A stretch of DNA of 64,000 bases, taken from the NCBI GenBank assembly GCA_965279735.1, contig OZ257260.1, positions 1,488,001 to 1,552,000 of the forward strand, read 5' to 3'. The DNA comes from CAIUGU01 sp965279735 (lineage in GTDB: Bacteria > Pseudomonadota > Gammaproteobacteria > Steroidobacterales > Steroidobacteraceae). Shown piece after piece: positions 53,853-63,485 of this stretch (position 1 is its first letter; each line of letters opens with the position of its first letter). The notes under the pieces are model-generated. The model did no database searches. It was not told where the DNA came from and saw only the letters and a list, made by a program, of their open reading frames with translations. The translations under genes and the position numbers were made by a program.

Positions 53853-54473
53853 ATGCAGCATCACGTTCTCAAGCTCTCCCTTTCCCGGCCGGCCTCCCTG
53901 GCACTGGGGATCGCGGCCCTGATGCTCTCTGGAGCTGCGCTCGCCCATCCGGCTCCAGGCCAGGCTCACACCCATCTTTCCGGTCTGTTGGCAGGGTTGG
54001 CGCATCCCTTCACCGGCATCGATCACCTGCTCGCCATGCTTGCCGTCGGACTGTGGGCAGGCCAATCGGGAGGTCGTGCAACGTGGGCCGTTCCTGCAGG
54101 TTTCGTTGTACTGATGGCGGTCGCTGGCATTGCCGCGCTGGCGGGCTTATCCGTTCCCGTCATCGAACCTGGCATCCTTGCTTCACTCATCGCACTCGGA
54201 CTTGCATTGGCCGCAGCGGTGCGTGTTCCCGCAGTCATCGGGGCCGCTGGCGTCGGCGTGTTCGCGTTCTTTCATGGAGCCGCCCACGGCATGGAAATGC
54301 CTGCGGCGAATTTAGCCCTCGGATATTCGTGCGGATTTGTCCTGGCAACGATCCTGTTGCACCTCTCAGGTGTGCTCATTGCCCGCAGCTTCCACCGCGC
54401 GAACCTTGCGATCCTGCTCCGCCTCGCCGGGGCAGGCATTGCGGCAACGGGTGCAGCGCTGATGGTGTTCTGA
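53853..54473 (+). CDS. HupE/UreJ family metal transporter-like protein
   Basis: 206-aa membrane protein with an N-terminal signal-like span and six further spans. Family hallmarks: HPFTGIDHLLAMLAVGLWAGQSGGRATW and FFHGAAHGMEMP; the conserved His and Asp residues are thought to carry nickel (or cobalt). No urease or hydrogenase genes are near. Three His lie in the early AHPAPGQAHTH segment. Confidence 0.87.
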   Translation: MQHHVLKLSLSRPASLALGIAALMLSGAALAHPAPGQAHTHLSGLLAGLAHPFTGIDHLLAMLAVGLWAGQSGGRATWAVPAGFVVLMAVAGIAALAGLSVPVIEPGILASLIALGLALAAAVRVPAVIGAAGVGVFAFFHGAAHGMEMPAANLALGYSCGFVLATILLHLSGVLIARSFHRANLAILLRLAGAGIAATGAALMVF

Positions 54474-54521
54474 CAATCTCAGGGCAGATCATTCGTGCGT
54501 CCACGCGAGCACGAAATCCGG

Positions 54522-55406
54522 CTAGGCTCCCTTTCCTTCATCCCGTCTTATCCCTTCTGCGATGAGCCGTTGCGCTTCGGCGATGACCGCCGCAGATATC
54601 TTGGAATCCACCTTGCGAACGAAAAACGCATCGGAGTTCTCAAGTCGCCGCACGTCTGTTGCATCCAGCACGGCTGGGCGGCTGCCATTGCGGAACACCC
54701 AATCAGTGTGGCGGCGGTTGCTCGCAATGACGTTTTCCCTGTAGGAAGAATTCATGATGATCGTCTGAAAGAAAATCTCTTCAGGCAAATAAACCGTTCT
54801 CAGTGCCTTCAGGAAACTCCTGGCCTGGGGATGCTCCAGCACAAACCGAAACACCTTCGCAGGCATTGATATCCAGATCATTCCTTTGTAAATGACATCA
54901 AAATTTCCGATGTGTCCGCGCTTCACTCCAAGTGCTTCCTGAATTCTCCGAGACACCTTGTCCAGAATCCTGTAAGCGTTGCCCAGGTTCTGCATGAAAT
55001 AAAAAACGTTGCGCAACTCGTAACGGCTTCTGACGTCGGGCGGCAAATCGTCAAGGGTCGTGACACTCATGTATATCTCGCCTTGGCAAGCCGAAGCTAT
55101 TTCCGCAGCGCTCTTGATGGGATGATCCTGCCCGGAAATGATGTGAATGTAGTCAGCTTCGGTTTTTCCCAGGGCAGTCTGGCCAAGCTCCAGTATTGCA
55201 CGCAGGTGAGAGTAGCCTCCCCAGGGAATCGTGTATTTTCTGAGCACATGGCAACCGGAATCTTGCAGCGCCGATTCGTCCGCTTTGCTGATGGCGCTCT
55301 TCCTGTCGATATGAATATGGATATCGAAAAAGCGTCTGTCGAGGGCATTCACCAGATGCCAGAGAGCATCGATATCCTTGTATGCCGTAATGATTACGGA
55401 ATGCAT
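54522..55406 (-). CDS. GT14 beta-1,6-N-acetylglucosaminyltransferase-like glycosyltransferase
   Basis: 294-aa protein of the core-2/I-branching family (GT14). Signals: HSVIITAYKDIDALWHLVNAL, FFDIHIHIDRKSAI, YIHIISGQDHPIKSA and TVYLPEEIFFQTIIMNSSY. It likely adds a sugar to a surface glycan. AGGGAAG lies 7 nt before the ATG at 55406; the longer frame to 55538 is rejected. Base composition is visibly more AT-rich than the flanking genes, which suggests transfer together with the next gene. Confidence 0.82.
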   Translation of the reverse strand: MHSVIITAYKDIDALWHLVNALDRRFFDIHIHIDRKSAISKADESALQDSGCHVLRKYTIPWGGYSHLRAILELGQTALGKTEADYIHIISGQDHPIKSAAEIASACQGEIYMSVTTLDDLPPDVRSRYELRNVFYFMQNLGNAYRILDKVSRRIQEALGVKRGHIGNFDVIYKGMIWISMPAKVFRFVLEHPQARSFLKALRTVYLPEEIFFQTIIMNSSYRENVIASNRRHTDWVFRNGSRPAVLDATDVRRLENSDAFFVRKVDSKISAAVIAEAQRLIAEGIRRDEGKGA

Positions 55407-55446
55407 GGCGTTGCTTCCCTGAGTTGAGAAGATGTACCCGCTTGCT

Positions 55447-56547
55447 TCACGGACGCGCGCGTAAATCAGCTTGACCGGGTAGCGGCGATTCCGGTCCCAA
55501 CGGTCCTGACGCAGATTCAAGCGCCGGTCCGGATTCACGGGACTTCAGCCATGCGCGCACCCCGTCGCGGACGGGACGCTCAAGGCATCGAAACGATGCC
55601 CAGGACATCGTCAATGCCAACCCCACTGCGCAGATCTTTCCCCACCAATGCCAGTATCCAAGACGCTCGAACGAATACAGGATGACGCCATGCCACAGGT
55701 ACAGGCCGTAGGAAATCGATCCAATCCACACCAATGGTCGAAAGCTGAACACGGCCCGCGTTCGCCGCATATCGCACGCATCCAGTGTGCTCAGCACTAG
55801 TGCGGTTCCCGCTCCCAGAAGGCTCGCATTGACATACTTGAGTTCCGGGCTGTAGAAAAGGTGTAGCGCGATCATCGCGAGTCCTGCAAGGAAGTAGACA
55901 GGTTTGGGGCGCCAGTCGAGTCTGATCGCAATCGCGGCAGCGCAGCCGAACAGCAATGTATCCGCCCGCTCCAGGCTGCCGACGTAGGCAAGGCGAGAGG
56001 GTGCTCCCAATTCGACAATGGATGCTTTCCAAGCCAGGCCCGCGGCACAGGCACATAGAACAACACGCAGGATGGTCTGCAAGGAACGCCGCTTGAGCAG
56101 CCAGAGCAAGGCAAGTGGCCACAACATGTAGAAGTGCTCTTCCACCGCCAGCGACCAGGTATGGCCATACGCAGGGAGATAGTGGCCCACCCACAAGGTG
56201 GCGTAGTTCATCAAGTAGGCAAGGGCAATGAAAGAAGAAATGATTTCATTGCGCCATCCCATGACATAGAAGAATGGATCACAAATGAGGACCACCAGTA
56301 CTAACGCCGGAACAAGGCGTGCCGCTCTCCTCAGATAAAAGGCCTTGAGGGAGATGCTGCGGGTAGCGGCGAATTCGTCGACAAGAAGCCCGGTGATCAG
56401 GTACCCGGAGAGAACGAAAAACATTCCTACGCCTGTGCCACCATAGTTCAAAGCTGGCAACGAACCTATCGCCAAGTGCTCGATAATCACCGGCAGGATG
56501 GAAAATCCTCTTACTCCATCCAGCCAAGGGCGGTACCCGGTTAACAT
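55447..56547 (-). CDS. Acyltransferase 3 family protein
   Basis: 366-aa integral membrane O-acyltransferase with about ten spans. Conserved: RPWLDGVRGFSILPVIIEH with catalytic His, GGTGVGMFFVLSGYLITGLL, FYLRRAARLVPAL, HTWSLAVEEHFYMLWPLALL, SYGLYLWHGVIL. It would acylate a surface polysaccharide or lipid, probably with the GT14 protein downstream (40 nt gap). The ATG at 56547 shares its A with the stop of a short upstream reading frame (TGATG). Confidence 0.85.
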   Translation of the reverse strand: MLTGYRPWLDGVRGFSILPVIIEHLAIGSLPALNYGGTGVGMFFVLSGYLITGLLVDEFAATRSISLKAFYLRRAARLVPALVLVVLICDPFFYVMGWRNEIISSFIALAYLMNYATLWVGHYLPAYGHTWSLAVEEHFYMLWPLALLWLLKRRSLQTILRVVLCACAAGLAWKASIVELGAPSRLAYVGSLERADTLLFGCAAAIAIRLDWRPKPVYFLAGLAMIALHLFYSPELKYVNASLLGAGTALVLSTLDACDMRRTRAVFSFRPLVWIGSISYGLYLWHGVILYSFERLGYWHWWGKICAVGLALTMSWASFRCLERPVRDGVRAWLKSRESGPALESASGPLGPESPLPGQADLRARP

Positions 56548-56732
56548 CAGACTTGAGAATCCTTCTTTTCGAGCTGGGCTGAGCCTGACTCGAGAGTTGA
56601 GCCGCTCCGGTGCACAGCAGGCACGCCTAACACCCGCCATCGGGGATGATCGAAGGCGTAAGCAATACGCCCAAAGTCCTCATTTTGAAAGATGGGCTGA
56701 TCATAGGCGTATACCGAATTGCGCCGTCTCAA
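56547..56732 (-). CDS. Possible small ORF upstream of the acyltransferase gene
   Basis: 61 codons from a TTG, ending in TGATG so that its stop overlaps the acyltransferase start. It contains VYAYDQPIFQNEDFGRIAYA and no membrane span. It may be a leader or a gene remnant. I do not recognise it, and it may be chance. Confidence 0.22.
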   Translation of the reverse strand: MRRRNSVYAYDQPIFQNEDFGRIAYAFDHPRWRVLGVPAVHRSGSTLESGSAQLEKKDSQV

Positions 56733-56951
56733 TGATCAGGAGCAACACCGGACACCAAACCGGATAGCCTAGACGTGCATGGCCACTCCAGAATGCCTGG
56801 TAGGAACGCTCATTCGAGTAGTTCTTTCAAAAGGGCATCGTCATCGCAGCGCAGGCTCTCAAATTCCGCTCTCCGACGGACTCATCCACCTCGATCTACT
56901 GACAGCGGACCTTCTGATTCGAACGTTTCTGACATTTCTTGTTTTCAGCCA
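56548..56951. other. 404-bp AT-richer gap between glgP and the acyltransferase gene
   Basis: Apart from the doubtful small ORF I see no gene, and no clear terminator for glgP. The composition resembles that of the two glycan genes rather than glgP. Confidence 0.4.
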
Positions 56952-59480
56952 CTACTGCATGAAGCCGGCCTTCACGTCCTCCTGCGACATCAGCTGGATC
57001 GGGACGGACTTCGCCTTCCAGATCTCGGATGCATATTCGCGGATGGTGCGATCAGACGAGAACTTTCCCGAGCGCGCGGAATTGAGGATCGACATCTTCG
57101 TCCAGTGCTCGACATCGCGATAGGCGACATCCACCTGGCGCTGGCAGTCCGCGTACGACTGGTAGTCGGCAAACAGCAGGTAGGGATCGTGGTACAGCAG
57201 GCCATCGATCAACGGCCGGAACAGGTCGCTATCGCCCCGCGAGAAGAACCCTGAACGGATCAGGTCGATCACATCCTTCAGTTCCGAATTGCTCTCGTAG
57301 TACTTGTAAGGCTGATAGCCCTTCGCCTTGAGGTCGTAGACCTCCTGCGCATCCAGGCCGAACAGGAAGAAATTCTCGGGTCCGACTTCCTCGCGGATCT
57401 CGATGTTGGCGCCGTCCATGGTGCCGATGGTCAACGCACCGTTCATCGAGAATTTCATGTTGCCAGTGCCGGAAGCCTCCTTGCCCGCCGTCGAAACCTG
57501 CTCCGACAGATCGGCCGCCGGGTAGACGCGCTGGCCGTTGGTCACGCTGAAGTTCGGCAGGAAAACGACCTTGATGCGATCCCGCACATCCGGATCGCGA
57601 TTCACGATATCGCCCACCGCGGTGATCAGCTTGATCATCAGTTTGGCGATGTGATATCCCGGAGCCGCCTTGCCGCCGAAGATGTAGGTCCGCGGCTGCA
57701 TGTCACCGGCTGTGCCGGACTTGATGCGGTGATACTGCGCAATGACGTGCAGGATGTTGAGGTGCTGGCGTTTGTATTCGTGGATGCGCTTCACCTGCAC
57801 ATCGTAGATGGACTGCGGATCGATCATGACGCCGGTTCTGGCATGCACGAAATCCGCAAAATCCCGCTTGTTCGAATACTTGATGCCCCGCCACATCGAG
57901 CGGAAACCGGCATCGCCCGCCAGTGGCTCAAGCCTCCTGAGCTGCGACAGGTCCTTGATCCAGCCCGGCCCAATGGTATCGGTGATGAGACTCGCGAGCC
58001 TCGGATTGGCCAGCACCATCCACCGACGCGGCGTAACGCCATTCGTCTTGTTGGTGAATTTCTCCGGCCATAAATCGTAGAAATCCTTGAGCACATCCTG
58101 TTTCAGCAGCTCGGAATGCAGTTCGGCAACACCATTGATGGTGTGACTGCCAACGCACGCGAGGTGCGCCATGCGGACGTACCGTTCACCGCTTTCGTTG
58201 ATGAGGGATAAGCGTGCGAGCCGGGCTTCATCGCCGAGGAAGCGGATCCGCACTTCGTCCAGGAAGCGCGCATTGATTTCATAGATGAGCTCGAGGTGAC
58301 GCGGCAGCACTTTCCGGAAAAGCTCCAGCGGCCATTGCTCCAGCGCCTCGGGCAGCAGCGTGTGATTGGTGTAGGCAAATGTCTTGCCGGTGATCTCCCA
58401 GGCTTCACTCCACGCGAGCGCATGATCATCGATGAGCAGACGCATCAGCTCGGCCACGCCGATCGCCGGATGCGTGTCGTTGAGCTGGACCGCGAACTTC
58501 TCATGGAAGCGCGACAGCGGGATTTTCTGGACTGCCAGGATGCGCAACATGTCCTGTAAAGAACAAGACACGAAGAAATACTGTTGCTCGAGGCGCAGCT
58601 CCTTGCCCTGGAGTTGCTCGTCGTTGGGATACAGAACCTTGCTCAGGTTCTCGGAAGACACCTTCTGCATGACGGCGCCGGAGTAGTCGCCCCGGTTGAA
58701 GACAGCGAAGTCGAATGATTCGGGTGCTTCGGCCTTCCACAGACGCAGCGTATTGGCGGTATTGGTGTGATACCCGAGGATGGGCGTGTCATACGGCACA
58801 CCCAGTACGACTTTCGCCGGCACCCAGCGGACCCGCAGGCGATTCAATTCATCAGTGAACTGTTCGGTCGTGCCACCCAGCTTGACGTGCACTGCCCATT
58901 CCGGCCGCGCAATTTCCCAGGGGTTGCCGAAACGCAGCCATTTGTCGGTTTTCTCAACCTGCCAGCCATCGACCAGCTCCTGCTGGAAGATGCCAAATTC
59001 ATAGCGGATGCCGTAACCCATCGCAGGAATCTCGAGCGTCGCCAGCGAGTCGATGAAGCACGCCGCCAGTCGACCGAGACCCCCGTTGCCAAGGCCGGGC
59101 TCCGCTTCCTGGGCCAGCAGCTCGTCGAAATCGAGGCCGAGTTCGGTGATCGCCTGCTGGACCTGCTCGTAGATCCCGAGGTTGATGAGGTTGTTGCCGA
59201 GGTGCGGCCCCATCAGGAATTCGGCGGACAGGTAGGCCACCGTGCGCGAACCCAGTTTGGTATACGCCGCAGCCGTACTGATCCAGCGTTGCAGCATGCG
59301 ATCGCGCACGGCAAAGCTGAGCGCCTGGTAGTAGTCGTTCTTCGTGGCGAGCGCGGGAAACTTGCCCTGCACGTAGAACAGGTCGTCGAGGAAGGCATGC
59401 TTCAATGCTTCCTTGGTGAGAGCGGTCCGCTCATCTTCCAGTTTCAGATCCGCTTTCAGGCTCACGACGTTCGAGTCCAC
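56952..59480 (-). CDS. glgP: Glycogen/starch phosphorylase
   Basis: 842-aa PLP enzyme that releases glucose-1-phosphate from glycogen or maltodextrin. Signals: RTVAYLSAEFLMGPHLGNNL, EPGLGNGGLGRLAACFIDSLATL, ANPRLASLI, VKRIHEYKRQHLN, and the PLP-Lys region KEASGTGNMKFSMNGALTIG. The start is the GTG at 59480 with AAGGAG 5 nt upstream; an ATG at 59510 would place that Shine-Dalgarno inside the gene. No other glg genes are nearby. Confidence 0.95.
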   Translation of the reverse strand: MDSNVVSLKADLKLEDERTALTKEALKHAFLDDLFYVQGKFPALATKNDYYQALSFAVRDRMLQRWISTAAAYTKLGSRTVAYLSAEFLMGPHLGNNLINLGIYEQVQQAITELGLDFDELLAQEAEPGLGNGGLGRLAACFIDSLATLEIPAMGYGIRYEFGIFQQELVDGWQVEKTDKWLRFGNPWEIARPEWAVHVKLGGTTEQFTDELNRLRVRWVPAKVVLGVPYDTPILGYHTNTANTLRLWKAEAPESFDFAVFNRGDYSGAVMQKVSSENLSKVLYPNDEQLQGKELRLEQQYFFVSCSLQDMLRILAVQKIPLSRFHEKFAVQLNDTHPAIGVAELMRLLIDDHALAWSEAWEITGKTFAYTNHTLLPEALEQWPLELFRKVLPRHLELIYEINARFLDEVRIRFLGDEARLARLSLINESGERYVRMAHLACVGSHTINGVAELHSELLKQDVLKDFYDLWPEKFTNKTNGVTPRRWMVLANPRLASLITDTIGPGWIKDLSQLRRLEPLAGDAGFRSMWRGIKYSNKRDFADFVHARTGVMIDPQSIYDVQVKRIHEYKRQHLNILHVIAQYHRIKSGTAGDMQPRTYIFGGKAAPGYHIAKLMIKLITAVGDIVNRDPDVRDRIKVVFLPNFSVTNGQRVYPAADLSEQVSTAGKEASGTGNMKFSMNGALTIGTMDGANIEIREEVGPENFFLFGLDAQEVYDLKAKGYQPYKYYESNSELKDVIDLIRSGFFSRGDSDLFRPLIDGLLYHDPYLLFADYQSYADCQRQVDVAYRDVEHWTKMSILNSARSGKFSSDRTIREYASEIWKAKSVPIQLMSQEDVKAGFMQ

Positions 59481-59755
59481 GATGTCTCCTTGTAGCAAAA
59501 GCTCCCCCATGAACGCTGTTCTGCAAGAACCGTGCTATGTACGCTGCCGCGTAAATTCCTCCCGACGCAGCGAGGAAGTCGTTATGAAGCCCGGGCCGCG
59601 CTCTGAAGGGTCTCAAACAATGGAAATGGCCATGCACCACCAAGGAGCCGACGCCTCTCGGCTGCACGATTCAGGTGCAGAAATTCCTTGCGCGGTGCGG
59701 CATGACCCACAACAATCCCTGCTAGATTTGCCTTACTGAACTCATCTGGTAAGCC

Positions 59756-60979
59756 ATGACAGCAACCCCTACTCCCGCAAACCGGTACTGGCCGATCGTC
59801 ATCGCCGCCGCGCTGATCATGATGATCACGACCGGGGCGCGGCAGTCGCTCGGCCTTTTCATCCGGCCAATCAACGCGACGACCGGTGTGAGCATCGTCG
59901 ACCTGAGCTTCGTACTGGCGATCGGCCAGTTCATGTGGGGAGCCACGCAACCGCTGTTCGGCATCGTGTCGGATCGCTACGGTGCGGGCCGCGTCATCAT
60001 CCTGGGCGGCATCCTGCTAGCCATCGGCATGGCGCTGACTTCGCTCGCCTCTAACCAGTGGAGCCTGATCCTGACGCTCGGCGTCCTGTCCGCGGCCGGA
60101 GCGGGGGCCGGAAGTTTTTCGGTGCTGATCGGCGCCGCCGCCCAACGACTGCCCGCCAACAAGCGCGCCTTCTCGTCTGGCTTCATCAATGCGGGCGGCA
60201 GCTTCGGGCAGTTTGTGTATGCCCCGTTGAGCCAGGCCCTCATCGCAGCTTCCGGCTGGGTCACCGGCATGCTGACCCTTGCAGCCAGTGCGCTCCTCAC
60301 ACTGCCCCTGGCCAGAGCGCTAGCCGGGAAACCTGCGGCCGCGGCAACCTCGTCAGCCGCACCGTCAATGACGCTGGGACAACAATGGCGCATCGCCCGC
60401 GCAGACCGCAGTTACTGGCTGCTGCACGCGGGATTCTTTACCTGCGGTTTTCACGTGGCGTTCCTCGTGACGCATCTGCCCGGTGAGGTCAACCTGTGCG
60501 GATTGAGCGCGAGTGTGGCAGCGACCTCCATTGCGATCATCGGACTGGCCAACATTGCCGGCAGCCTTCTGGCGGGAGCCCTGAGCAATGCGTACCGGAT
60601 GAAATGGCTGCTGTTCTGGATCTACATTACGCGGGCTGCTGCAATCACGATCTACCTGTTATCGCCGCGCGAGCCGCTGACCTTCTACGTATTCGCCGCC
60701 GCGCTGGGAGTGACCTGGCTATCCACCGTTCCGCCGACTGCAGGCCTGGTCGGCAAGCTGTTCGGTACCCGGTATCTCGCAACGCTGTTTGGTCTGACGC
60801 TACTGACCCATCAGGTGGGCGCCTTCTTCGGCGCGTGGCTAGGCGGACTCGCTTTCGCACGCGGCGGCAATTACAACTGGATGTGGTACGCCGACATTGC
60901 ACTCGCGCTGGCCGCCGCATTCGTGAATCTTCCGATCCGCGAAGCGCCACTTGCCAAACAGCAGTTCGCTGCCGCCTGA
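59756..60979 (+). CDS. MFS transporter, substrate unknown
   Basis: 407 aa with 12 spans. RQSLGLFIRPINATTGVS and IGQFMWGATQPLFGIVSDRYGAGRVIILG (motif A) are like the YbfB/monocarboxylate-type MFS group; GTRYLATLFGLTLLTHQVGAFFG occurs in the second half. Expelled or imported substrate cannot be deduced. YnfA follows after 3 nt. Confidence 0.82.
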   Translation: MTATPTPANRYWPIVIAAALIMMITTGARQSLGLFIRPINATTGVSIVDLSFVLAIGQFMWGATQPLFGIVSDRYGAGRVIILGGILLAIGMALTSLASNQWSLILTLGVLSAAGAGAGSFSVLIGAAAQRLPANKRAFSSGFINAGGSFGQFVYAPLSQALIAASGWVTGMLTLAASALLTLPLARALAGKPAAAATSSAAPSMTLGQQWRIARADRSYWLLHAGFFTCGFHVAFLVTHLPGEVNLCGLSASVAATSIAIIGLANIAGSLLAGALSNAYRMKWLLFWIYITRAAAITIYLLSPREPLTFYVFAAALGVTWLSTVPPTAGLVGKLFGTRYLATLFGLTLLTHQVGAFFGAWLGGLAFARGGNYNWMWYADIALALAAAFVNLPIREAPLAKQQFAAA

Positions 60980-60982
60980 CCC

Positions 60983-61318
60983 ATGCTCGCACTCAACACA
61001 CTGGGGCTGTTTGTCGTGACGGCGGTTGCCGAGATCCTCGGCTGCTACCTACCCTGGCTCGTGGTGAAACAGGGACGACCGGTGTGGTTGTTGCTGCCTG
61101 CAGCCCTTTGTCTCGCGATCTTTGTCTGGCTGCTGACGCTGCACCCGCAGGCTTCGGGTCGCGTCTATGCGGCCTATGGCGGGGTCTATATCGCAGTCAC
61201 CCTGTTCTGGCTGTGGGGTGTAGACAAGATCCGGCCAACACCCACGGATTGGGTGGGCGTTGCCGTGTGCCTGCTCGGCGCCGCCATCATCGTCGTGGGA
61301 TCACGTTCGGCTTCCTGA
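60983..61318 (+). CDS. YnfA/UPF0060 family membrane protein
   Basis: 111 aa, four spans, SMR-like. Typical: AEILGCYLPWLVVKQGRPVWLL, LHPQASGRVYAAYGGVYIAV, DWVGVAVCLLGAAIIVVG. The function is not established; related to small multidrug transporters. Probably cotranscribed with the MFS gene. Confidence 0.9.
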   Translation: MLALNTLGLFVVTAVAEILGCYLPWLVVKQGRPVWLLLPAALCLAIFVWLLTLHPQASGRVYAAYGGVYIAVTLFWLWGVDKIRPTPTDWVGVAVCLLGAAIIVVGSRSAS

Positions 61319-61324
61319 CCGGAA

Positions 61325-63367
61325 TCAGCCTTCCACTGGCGCAGGCGCTGAATCCTCCGGTAAGCGCGAACGCAGCGGCAGCTCTGGAATCATCAGCGCG
61401 ATCAACAATGCGATCACCACGATCGCGATGCACGCCATGAAGGTATGCGTGATGGAGTCCGCAAAGGCTTCCTTCGTCCCACGATCAATGCGCTTCGCCA
61501 GTTCCCTGCCCTCGAGTTCCAGCCCCAAGCGGACGGCGTCGAGTTTTTCTGCCGTCGCCGCCTGCACGAGCGCCTCTTCCGTCCCGAGAATGGATTCGCG
61601 GTAACGCTCGATCAATCCGGTCAACGATTTCGGGTCCTGCAGCGCGCGAGTGGGCACATTCGCAATTTCACCGCGCAGGTCGGCAGGAATGTCCTGTCGC
61701 GCGAGCAGTGCGGTCACTCCCGCCTCGCCGCCTTTGAGGCCCTGCTCCACGGCTGTTGCCAGTGCTTCGAGTTGCACGTGCACGGCGGGCTGCAAGCCAC
61801 CGGCTTCGAGGTCTTCACGAACCGCAGGAGGAAGCTGCGAATCCTGCAACAGCTGAGCGCTGGTCGTCGTGTCACCGTGATAAGCACGATCGATCAGCTC
61901 ATAGCGGGCCGTCATCGCCTGCTCCACCCGCTGATCCAGCAGCCGCGAATTCATGGCCATGCTCTGCGCAGTGCCGAGGTCCACCTTCTTGACCATCTCC
62001 ACACCCGGCATGGACGGCACACGTTCGTGCAGCTGGGTCGTGAGTTGATTGGTCAGGAGCGTCCCGAATATCGCGACACCCACCGTCGAGCCGATCTGCC
62101 TGCAGAATTGCATCGTGCTGGTCGCCACCCCCGTTTCGCGGGGAGAAACCGAGTTCTGCACAGCCATGTTGAAGAGGCTCTGCGTGGGCCCCAGTCCCAG
62201 GCCGACGAGTGCCAGCCGCCAGTCGAGATCCAGGATGGTGGTGTCCGGACCCACTTGCGTCAGAAGGATGACGCCGACCAGCAGGCAGGTGATCCCGCCC
62301 ACGATGAAGGGCTTGTACTTGCCCACGCGCGTCACCAGCCGGCCGCTCGTGATCGCACCGAAGATGAGCCCGCCCATCATCGGCAGCATGGCGAAACCAC
62401 TGTTGGTCGCGGTGACGCCCTGGACGACCTGCATGTACAACGGCATGAACATGACGATGCCGAAGAACGCCATGCCGATCATGAAACCCGAGGAGCTGCA
62501 GGTGGCCATGACCTTGTTGCGGAACAGCGTCATGGGCACGATGGGATTCGCGGTCCGGATCTCCACGATCAGGAAGGCAACGAATGCCACCGCAGCCACA
62601 GAAAACAGCGTGATGATCTGGTTCGAGTCCCAAGCGTACTTCGTGCCACCGAAACTCAAGGCCAGCAGCAGCGGGACAAACGTCAGGATCACGAGGGCCG
62701 CACCCGGGAAATCGATCTTGCCGGTGGCTCCATGGTGCAGAAGCGGCATCTTCGCGAGCACGACACCGAGCGAGATCAACCCGAGCGGCAGGTTCACGTA
62801 GAAGATCCAGCGCCAGCCGGAGATTTCATGACCGAGCAGCGTCACCGTGCCGTGATCCGTGAAGAAACCGCCGATGGCGGGCCCCACGATGCTGGCCAGA
62901 CCAAACGCAGCACCGAAAATACCCATCGCCTTCCCCCGCTCGCGCGGCGGGAACAGATCGGCAATAATCACGAACGTGCTCATGAACAGCGCACCGCCGC
63001 CGAGACCCTGCAGCGCGCGGAAGAAGATGAGCTGGGTCATGCCATTGCCCAGCACCGGAAGATCGCCAAACTCCCCGCTCAAGCCGCACAGCACTGACCC
63101 AATGAGGAAGAGAACAATTCCGACGACAAGGATTGGCTTGCGACCGTACAGATCGCTGAGCTTCCCGTAGATCGGCACGGAAACCGTCGAGGTCAGCAGG
63201 TACGCCGTCCCCACCCACGCGTAGTACTCAAGGCCCTGGAGCTGCTCGATGATGCGCGGCATCGCCGTCGACACGATCGTCTGGTCGAGGGCGCTCAGCA
63301 GCAGGACAAGCAGCAACGCCCCAAGGATCGTGCGGCGCTGTTCGGGGGAAACGACGGCTCCACTCAT
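61325..63367 (-). CDS. DHA2 family MFS efflux pump with a ~190-aa insertion before the last span
   Basis: 680 aa, against about 500-550 for ordinary DHA2 pumps. The N-terminal 440 residues are standard: LDQTIVSTAMPRIIEQLQGLEYYAWVGTAYLL (D1), GKLSDLYGRKPIL (motif A), AFGLASIVGPAIGGFF (motif C). After TLLTNQLTTQLHERV (about 441) comes a soluble, charged helical region to about residue 632, rich in Glu, Leu and Ala, followed by one last span (ACIAIVVIALLIALMIPEL). GAAGGG lies 6 nt before the ATG. Tandem operator-like repeats lie 51-83 nt upstream. Confidence 0.88.
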   Translation of the reverse strand: MSGAVVSPEQRRTILGALLLVLLLSALDQTIVSTAMPRIIEQLQGLEYYAWVGTAYLLTSTVSVPIYGKLSDLYGRKPILVVGIVLFLIGSVLCGLSGEFGDLPVLGNGMTQLIFFRALQGLGGGALFMSTFVIIADLFPPRERGKAMGIFGAAFGLASIVGPAIGGFFTDHGTVTLLGHEISGWRWIFYVNLPLGLISLGVVLAKMPLLHHGATGKIDFPGAALVILTFVPLLLALSFGGTKYAWDSNQIITLFSVAAVAFVAFLIVEIRTANPIVPMTLFRNKVMATCSSSGFMIGMAFFGIVMFMPLYMQVVQGVTATNSGFAMLPMMGGLIFGAITSGRLVTRVGKYKPFIVGGITCLLVGVILLTQVGPDTTILDLDWRLALVGLGLGPTQSLFNMAVQNSVSPRETGVATSTMQFCRQIGSTVGVAIFGTLLTNQLTTQLHERVPSMPGVEMVKKVDLGTAQSMAMNSRLLDQRVEQAMTARYELIDRAYHGDTTTSAQLLQDSQLPPAVREDLEAGGLQPAVHVQLEALATAVEQGLKGGEAGVTALLARQDIPADLRGEIANVPTRALQDPKSLTGLIERYRESILGTEEALVQAATAEKLDAVRLGLELEGRELAKRIDRGTKEAFADSITHTFMACIAIVVIALLIALMIPELPLRSRLPEDSAPAPVEG

Positions 63368-63417
63368 GGGTAACCCTTCATGTTTTTCAGTGGTCGGAAG
63401 TCGGCGGGCGGGAGCAT

Positions 63418-63450
63418 ATCAGCTTCCTGAGATTAGATCAGCTTCCTGAT
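63418..63450. promoter_or_regulatory. Tandem operator-like repeats ATCAG-CTTC-CTGAT
   Basis: Two copies of ATCAGCTTCCTGA at 63418-63430 and 63437-63449, period 19 bp. Each is itself an inverted repeat, ATCAG-N4-CTGA(G/T). They sit at a promoter distance from the DHA2 gene (minus strand) and look like a two-site operator for a TetR- or MarR-type repressor. No such regulator gene is adjacent. Confidence 0.55.
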
Positions 63451-63485
63451 AACGGCTCCGGGATCGCTGTGTGGCTTTGGGTCAG

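Noticed and set aside
61445..63097. 550-codon plus-strand frame
   Set aside because: Antisense to the DHA2 pump; composition typical of the complement of a membrane-protein gene.
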